DNA from: Vanessa cardui
Taxonomy: Eukaryota; Arthropoda; Insecta; Lepidoptera; Nymphalidae
DNA length: 64,000 nt
Reading direction: 5' to 3'
NCBI RefSeq assembly: GCF_905220365.1
Contig: NC_061135.1
Span: forward strand, 6,043,501-6,107,500
Within the stretch, counting starts at the first letter, position 1. Every line of letters starts with the position of its first letter. The notes beneath the pieces were generated by a model. The model saw only the letters and a program-made list of their open reading frames with translations. It was not told where the DNA came from and did not search any database. Shown here piece after piece: positions 57,801 through 64,000 of the stretch. Made by a program: the position numbers and the translations under genes.

Positions 57801-60800
57801 GTGGTACATATAGTAGAAAAGCAAGGTTTACAAGAAAGTGACTTCATAATAAGCCCGGCCAATCAGGAGCGTTTTGTGTCACGTGACAAACGTTTGAAAA
57901 AAATGCATTTTTATTTATTGATTTTTGAATAAATTAAGTATTATTTTCAGGTTTCGTTAGTAAATAACCATTTTTAAACTCATAATAATACAGTGATTAG
58001 AATAATTCACAATTTATTTTTCGCATTGTCAAATAGGCTATTGTGTATTGCAGGGACACGAACGTTCAAGACGTCGTGGTGGCAGCACGTGCCGGTGACG
58101 CTGACGACGGCGGTGCTGCGGCGCCTGCTGCAGCGCCTGGGCGCGTCGCTGCTGCGCTTGCACATCGACCACCACTGGTCCGCGCTCAACGACCGCACCG
58201 CGCACACCGTGGGCAAGTTCTGTCCGATGCTCGAGGAGCTTAAGGTGACGACTTCATGTAGCGTCAGCAAAATCACTGACGGTTTTTTTGCGGGACAAAA
58301 TTAATTAAATTGTATAGGCAAAAACTTGTCAACAAATTTTTTTTTGAAGTTATTCTTCAGACATTGTTGGTTAAACTATTCCGTGCGTAACGATTATGTG
58401 CGTTAATTTCAGGTGGTCGGAATGCATACGAAAAATTGGAACCCATTAATTTATGGATGCAAACAACTTAAAAGTCTCTCTTTTGTGTCGTGTAATAAGG
58501 TACGTACTTATTATAAAATTGAATTAATAAAATTAAGTTGCAAATTTAACATTGAAACAATTTCTTTCAGCTCACAGATTCGAGTTTGGTCAATTTAGTC
58601 AAAGGTGATTCATGCATTGAAAGTCTGACCGTTGCCAACAATACACATGTGACTGGTTTTTTCCTCACAGGGTCCAATCCTTCGAAACTATCTTCTTTAG
58701 CGTTTTACAACTGCTATAGCCTTCAAGGCACCGTTCTCAGTTCCGCTATAGAAAACCTACCGAGCTTAACGTCTCTCAAATTAGACGTCTGTCCTGTCAC
58801 AATGTGGAAAATAATACCTCTAATAATAAGCAAACTGCCAAGACTCGAAGAACTCTCTCTCAGCGAATACACGTCCGTGGAAATGGTTCTCAACCCTCCC
58901 GGAAATGATGCATTTTGTAATTCTTTAGCTGGCCTGACCGATTTGAAGATATTGAATTTGAGCAGAAATATTTACATCACCGATGCAGTTTTGAAAACTG
59001 TGGCGCAATCCTGTCCTAAATTGGAATCGCTGAACGTATCTAGCTGCAACTCCAGGAAGGGCTTTCCCTACCCGGGTAAGTGTCCGTCGGGGCCACAGTC
59101 GGCTAACGTGTCCCGTCGGCCAGCCGCATTGACCCGTCTGTGGTCCGCAGGCGTGGGTGATGAGGGCGTGGGCGCGGTGTGCGGCGCGTGCCCGGCGCTG
59201 GCGCGACTCGACGTGTCGTACCTGGTGGCGCTGAGCGACGCGGGGCTGGCGGCGGCCGCGTCGCTGCCGCGCCTCAGCTCGCTCACGGCGCGCGGCATGC
59301 CCGCGCTGTCCGCCGCGCCGCTGTCCGCCGTGCTGCGCGCCTGCCCCCTGCTGGAGGCGAGTGTCGCCCATATAAATAATAAATAATAATAAATATGAGA
59401 CAACATCACATACATTACTCTGATCCCAATGTAAGTAGCTGAAGCACTTGTGTTATGGACAATCAGAAGTAACGACGGTACCACAAACACCCAGACCCAA
59501 GACAACATAGAAAACATGGTAATCTACATCGACTCGGCCGGGAATCGAACCCGGGAGCTCAGAGTGGCGTACCCATGAAAACCGGTGCACACACCACTCG
59601 ACCATGGAGGTCGTCAACATGCAGGTCGTCAATATACAGCGCTACTCAGCGCTCTGTGCGGGCGACTGATTGATTGCTCTCGTTGAAGGAGCTGGACGCG
59701 TGTGGGTGCAATGGCGTGTCGGAGGAGGTGATAGCGACGGCTGCGGATGTGTTGCGGAGTAATCCCCGCCCGCTAGTGTTGCACCTGGCCGCTACCGCCG
59801 CCGCTATTCTCGATCGACTTCAGGTACCTTATCTCGTACAGATTGTTTCTGAAACTCATTACACCTCTTTCACCGTCTTGGCAACTTTAGTCAACATTTT
59901 TTTTTTTTTAATAATAATAATCTTTATTTGAAAATATAAGCATTACAGTATTTACACCAAGTCGCTTATATTTACACTAATTACTAAACATTTTTTTTTT
60001 TTTTTTTTTTTTATTATTTTGTCATTTTAAATCTATTTGATTTCGCTGTCCATTCATGGGGCAATATGAATTTGCAAAACATTGCAATATCTGTAATGCG
60101 AACTTAGTTCTGAATGTATATCGTTCTTGGATTTTTTGGCAGAAACTGATCTTGAAATGATAAATATTAATTATAAACATTAACCTCAAGTCGGTTTCCA
60201 AAACATTACGAGTATTTTCTTGTAAAATAGCATCGATGTTCCCTCTCATTCCACAAAAATTAATGTCACAAATTATTATTGTCATTGATACTGCATCTGC
60301 CACAAGCAAAACTTTAAATTTAAATCTTAAATGTAATATATCCATAATAAATATATGCCCATATATTATTTACTACAGGTCCATATAACAAATAAATTTT
60401 ATAAAAAGAATTGTGATGGGTTTTGGTTGGCTTATTTAAGATTGCTAGAAATCACTAAAAAGCTAAGAAATCCTCAATAGGATACTGAAACGGTCTCCAA
60501 TAGATAGTTTGAGTCCAAACATTTGCATATCTCTTAATATAAATAAAAAGCTTACAACTATAATTGTTCTTAATCATACATATAATATATACGAACTCTT
60601 TCTCTAAACTTTTTTTTGCCATCAAATCCCAGCCATGGGAGTATGACAACATCGTGTATTAGATGATATTATATAGTATCACGTCTTTTCTTGTACGCAT
60701 ACTGACAGACTCATAAACTGCATCAAAGTTCTGTATTATTTCGATTTATAAGTAAGCAAAATCTTCATAATAATCTAAATGAAATTGTCGAGGTTTTCCA

Positions 60801-62422
60801 TTTATCATAAAAAAAAATTCAGAATAGAACTGCCGTGAAAGAAAATTATAGCCAGAAATAAAATGTATGCATAGTCTCAAATTCGTATTATTATAGTAAG
60901 ATTTTAATTTAATTCTTTGAATTTTTGTTTTCATTTACTATTTGAGTTATAGTTATCAATAGTATTGTAATAATCAATTCTTTTAAAATCAACTAAAGTT
61001 TCGTCACGAAAAACATAAATCAACGAATGATTTAAACCTTTTAATAACGCTGATCAGATCAATGCGGAACGGATCAGAGTCTAGGAGGTTAAAAGTACCT
61101 GGTTAAAATGTTTAGTACAGAGGCGTTTTGAATGTTCATGCAGTTTGTTAGTCCGCCAGTGTACGTACTTAGTGCTTAAAGTTACAATCATTCCAATATA
61201 TATGTAGTATGCAAGACCTGTCCTGTTTGCGGAAATGTAACACTACTATTTATAATCTAAAAAAACTTTAGGCCAGAATCTATATCTCATATAATTTAAA
61301 TTTTTATCTTATAACAAAGATTGATCAGTGATCCAACAACCGGTATTATCAATTCAATTACGTAATTATTTTTTAATATAGTATATTTGAATTATGTGTA
61401 ATGCAAAAACCTCAATTGTAGTATAAAAGCTCCAATATTTTTCATCAAGAGAAACCTTGAATGCTTTGCATAGGAACCCCGTCGACATTTACAGGCTTTA
61501 ATTTAATATACTTTATGTGCAAGGAATTACCAAAAATGGTAAACATTTTTTTGGAAATGCCGAATTACTCAAACTGATAATTATTTTTTGTAGTATTTTT
61601 GTTGTATTTAAATATTACGAAATGTAAACATTACTATATTTCCAATTCCGTACCGCTAGGCACCCCCCACAAAGAGTTGGAGGGATTGTGGGACTCAGAA
61701 TTTCTTAAAGAGCTTGCAGGTATGTCTTTAATGATAATTTATAATACAAGTTTCTTCTCATTTTAATCCCATTTACCCTAAAAAGAGCGATCACTGAAAA
61801 GCGGATACCCAAATACTCTTGAATTATTGTCAAATTGTAATAACTTTTTTAACGGTATTGCTTGTTATACAAACAGCAAGAGTACGAGGGTCATAAGCTG
61901 CTGACAATAAACCTGTATGAAGATCGAAGCAACCCACAATTGCGGCCTGACTTTGTGGACCGCATCTTCGAAGAGAATTCCGAGGGATCCTTCGATGACA
62001 TACTCTACGACAATGATTTCAACGATTTCCTTGTGTCAGGTATTATGCAACATTCGAGAAAAATACTATGATATATAATAATAACATAATTTATACAATA
62101 TAAAGGAAATTTTGTAAACTTATATCTACTGTTTACATCTTACTTAGTACAGATACTTGAAGTACAGGCACAAAGCACACTTTACTTTCTATGTCTAATC
62201 TAGTCAATATTTCTTACAATTTTAATGTTTAAGGGCAATCGTGACTTGGTAATCGTGACAGTTTGCCTGTCTATAAATAAATAAACAAAACACCAACCAA
62301 CTTAAATAATTAAAATATTAATAATACTCTCTTTTTTAGATGACGAAATGTTCCTGGGCGATGGTTTAGAAGACGATGAACATGTTCTTGAATTTCATGG
62401 GCCCAATATAGTATTGCTTTGA
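54827..62422 (+). CDS. RRM + F-box + leucine-rich-repeat protein (EEED8.10-like)
   Basis: Exons 54827-54896, 54978-55090, 55655-55800, 56725-56894, 57100-57167, 57239-57395, 58054-58244, 58413-58499, 58571-59075, 59151-59356, 59689-59823, 61660-61719, 61877-62039, 62340-62422; about 717 residues. RRM at about 52-130 with RNP2 KLYVSNL and RNP1 YAFVTF; F-box near 198-245 (YNILDILNRDCLSHILSYVP, DLIRSERVSKGWQ); then LRRs to about 615 (LKSLSFVSCNKLTDSSL, LKILNLSRNIYITDAVL, ARLDVSYLVALSDAGL, LEELDACGCNGVSEEV). The tail is acidic (DDILYDNDFNDFLVSDDEM). F-box proteins give SCF ligases their substrate; with an RRM this one may act on RNA-bound targets. The arrangement recalls the worm protein EEED8.10, by memory only. 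The intron after 59356 needs a GC donor. Exon 61660-61719 and its link to the LRR part are less sure: its other frame also reads well. Poly(A) signal at 62936-62941. Confidence 0.85.
56136..56225. repeat. Short inverted repeat in an intron
   Basis: Perfect 12-bp inverted arms CTTTCAGGCTTG (56136-56147) and CAAGCCTGAAAG (56214-56225), 66 bp apart, with partly matching inner sequence (GTGACGGTGAG / CTCAC). Possibly a tiny MITE; in the intron before exon 56725. Confidence 0.6.
57594..58038. mobile_element. MITE family M, copy 2 (445 bp)
   Basis: Second copy of the element at 22392-22826, same orientation, with ends GGGTATTTGAC / GTCAAATAGGC and TA on both sides (57592-57593, 58039-58040), suggesting a Tc1/mariner-type TA insertion. 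It keeps the CRE (57774-57781) and E-box (57880-57885). Its right end is only 15 bp from the start of exon 58054-58244. Confidence 0.88.
59371..59614 (-). mobile_element. tRNA-derived SINE inside the GC-AG intron
   Basis: Minus strand: A-box TGGTCGAGTGG (59594-59604), B-box GGTTCGATTCC (59541-59551), a body common in Lepidoptera and an AT-rich TTATTTATT tail ending near 59371. It takes up most of the 332-bp intron 59357-59688. No clear target duplication. Confidence 0.85.
59824..61659. other. Large intron of the RRM/F-box gene, mostly unassigned
   Basis: 1.8 kb, AT-rich, with a TAA repeat near 59910, a 24-base T-run near 59991-60013 and a minus-strand frame of 107 codons (60345-60022) that looks like a worn mobile-element or random frame; no domain named. 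If the gene ends at 59.9 kb, this is an intergenic spacer instead. Confidence 0.45.
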
Positions 62423-64000
62423 AATTGTATAACAACTATATTAAAAAACTCCATTATCTAATATAGTTTTATAGAAAGCTACTGTGGATTATGTATATTG
62501 AGTTTTGTGTATTCAATTAAAATATTTTAGTTTCATGTGATTGTTGATGTCATACATTATTTTTTTAGAGGAATAGATCTTAGTTAATTTGTTTATAAGT
62601 AGTGTCTCTCAAATTCAATGAAACAGAAGAACTTTCTCCTTATGGTTATAGTTGTTTTAAATGTGTAAGTGTTTATTTGTTTGGAACACCAGAAGATATA
62701 AAAGCAGTTTACATAGAACCAATGATTATCTGTAATATTTTCAATATATATTTATCTGTGATGTTGGTGTTGCAACTTATAACAACAAACTGATTTTTTA
62801 GTGTTTATTGTTACTTTAATATACATAAAAATATAAGTATAAGCAAAGTCTGAAAAATTGTGATAGAATGTAAATTTGTCATGTACCTAATGGTTTATTT
62901 TTTCATAACTGGTATTATTTTGTATGATAAATTGTAATAAAAAATAAAATTGTAGGTACAAAAAACTGACAGATTGCATAGCCTGTTCAGAATGTGTTTT
63001 GATGCACAAGTTGGTTTAGTTGAAAGACTGTTTAATGATGTTCATTGCCTCTTAGTGTTGCTATAGTTACTTCAGCTGTAGGTCCAATTGTAGTGATTGC
63101 TAGCTTCAAGAGTCATATCCGTTGGTTGGCTTGAGAATATAATTACTACATCTATGCAATGCTAGTTTTATAGTAAATATGACAATAGGGCTAGGCCATT
63201 CGAGATCATGTAATAAGCATGCTGTGACACAATATATTTATGTAAGATGTATATAGATTATATTACACACATTTGTAAATCTGACAGTTGTTTGTTATGC
63301 AGTTGTTGAAATGGATCTTTTTATATTCTTTTTTACTAGGTGCAATATAACGTGCATGGAGTAAATTAGCAATTTTTAAAAGTTTTTCATAATTTTATAT
63401 TACATTACTGTATCTTTATTATATTTTTTTTCAATTTTATGAACTCAATGCATTGTAATCAACAAAGTGGTTTTTATTTAATTTTTTTATCAAAGTATCA
63501 ATTTTTATTTCAATACATTTTCGATAAATCAGTAACTATTTATATTTTTTAACGGTTTTAAATAGAGGTAATAAAACATCTAATTTTGAGGTGAGTTCTG
63601 AAGGTTCATCATAGCATTATGTCGTAACCTTGAATTAGCATGAAGCAAGAATTATTAGCTTATGTTTGTTTTTATTATTTTCAATATATTTATTTATTTT
63701 CTTATTAACTAATGCTTTTTTAAATTTAAAATGAGGAATATTAAACAAAAACCTAAGTTAAAAATGTTACTTAAGTTACTGTGATTTTTGAATGAGTCCT
63801 ATGTTAAAATTTGCTTTGTGCTTTTTCTGTTACTTTGTTAATATGTTCATTATTTTGTAAGCCGCTGGAAGGGTTTAATTTATTTCTATTTGTTTCAAAT
63901 TACAATTAACAAAGTGAAGTGTTCTGCTGTATGGTAAAATATTTATAGAAGTATATTTTCATGATTCATTTAGTGATTAATGTTTTAGATTGCATTTTAG
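62423..64000. other. 3' UTR and downstream sequence
   Basis: AT-rich sequence after the stop of the RRM/F-box gene. Poly(A) signals AATAAA at 62936-62941 and 62943-62948. The small frame at 62602-62793 has no recognisable likeness and is probably chance. No other feature to the window end. Confidence 0.5.

Noticed and set aside
58925..59517. Minus-strand frames of about 150 codons over the LRR exons
   Set aside because: Antisense shadows of a GC-rich, Ala/Leu-rich coding exon and the adjoining SINE.
60022..60345. 107-codon minus-strand frame
   Set aside because: No motif of a transposon or gene; AT-rich and inside an intron.
1..64000. Bacterial operons, ribosome binding sites, phage or defence systems
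   Set aside because: Spliced insect genes and insect repeats throughout; no sign of bacterial DNA.

Overview
The window is nuclear DNA from an insect, almost certainly a moth or butterfly. It is AT-rich, its genes are split by GT-AG introns, and introns and spacers carry repeats typical of Lepidoptera: tRNA-derived SINEs, mariner, jockey-like and BEL/Pao remnants, and many MITEs. Coordinates of spliced genes below come from hand-checked splice sites and reading phases, not from transcripts.

Layout, left to right. (1) 1-976, + strand: the C-terminal half of DET1, a substrate-side subunit of a CUL4-DDB1 ubiquitin ligase. (2) 1674-13089, + strand: an unrecognised gene of about 357 codons whose second intron (about 9.7 kb) is packed with decayed transposons: two direct copies of one element, a BEL/Pao pol fragment, a jockey-like LINE, a solo LTR and a SINE-like piece. 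(3) 16464-28807, - strand: C-terminal Src kinase (Csk), 14 coding exons, SH2 and kinase domains but no recognisable SH3, plus a possible alternative first exon. (4) 28.9-40.9 kb: mostly non-coding, with one weakly supported small gene at 37.7-39.8 kb. (5) 40873-41896, +: COX16, a cytochrome c oxidase assembly factor. (6) 43034-47309, +: UBL7, a UBL/UBA protein, with a deleted mariner in its last intron. (7) 47973-51402, -: a large charged single-pass membrane protein that resembles the ER-phagy receptor CCPG1. (8) 52718-53948, -: OGFOD3, a membrane-anchored 2-oxoglutarate oxygenase. (9) 54827-62422, +: an RRM + F-box + leucine-rich-repeat protein, divergent from OGFOD3 across a spacer with five TATCGATA (DREF-type) sites.

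The genes are ordinary independent nuclear genes, not an operon. By chance or otherwise, several concern protein quality control and ubiquitin (DET1, UBL7, the F-box protein, the CCPG1-like protein). The most interesting points are the CCPG1-like protein with an N-terminal WxxI/L LIR-type motif, the RRM-F-box-LRR fusion, the DREF-site cluster with an 18-bp palindrome, and a MITE family found twice, both times beside a splice site and carrying CRE and E-box motifs.
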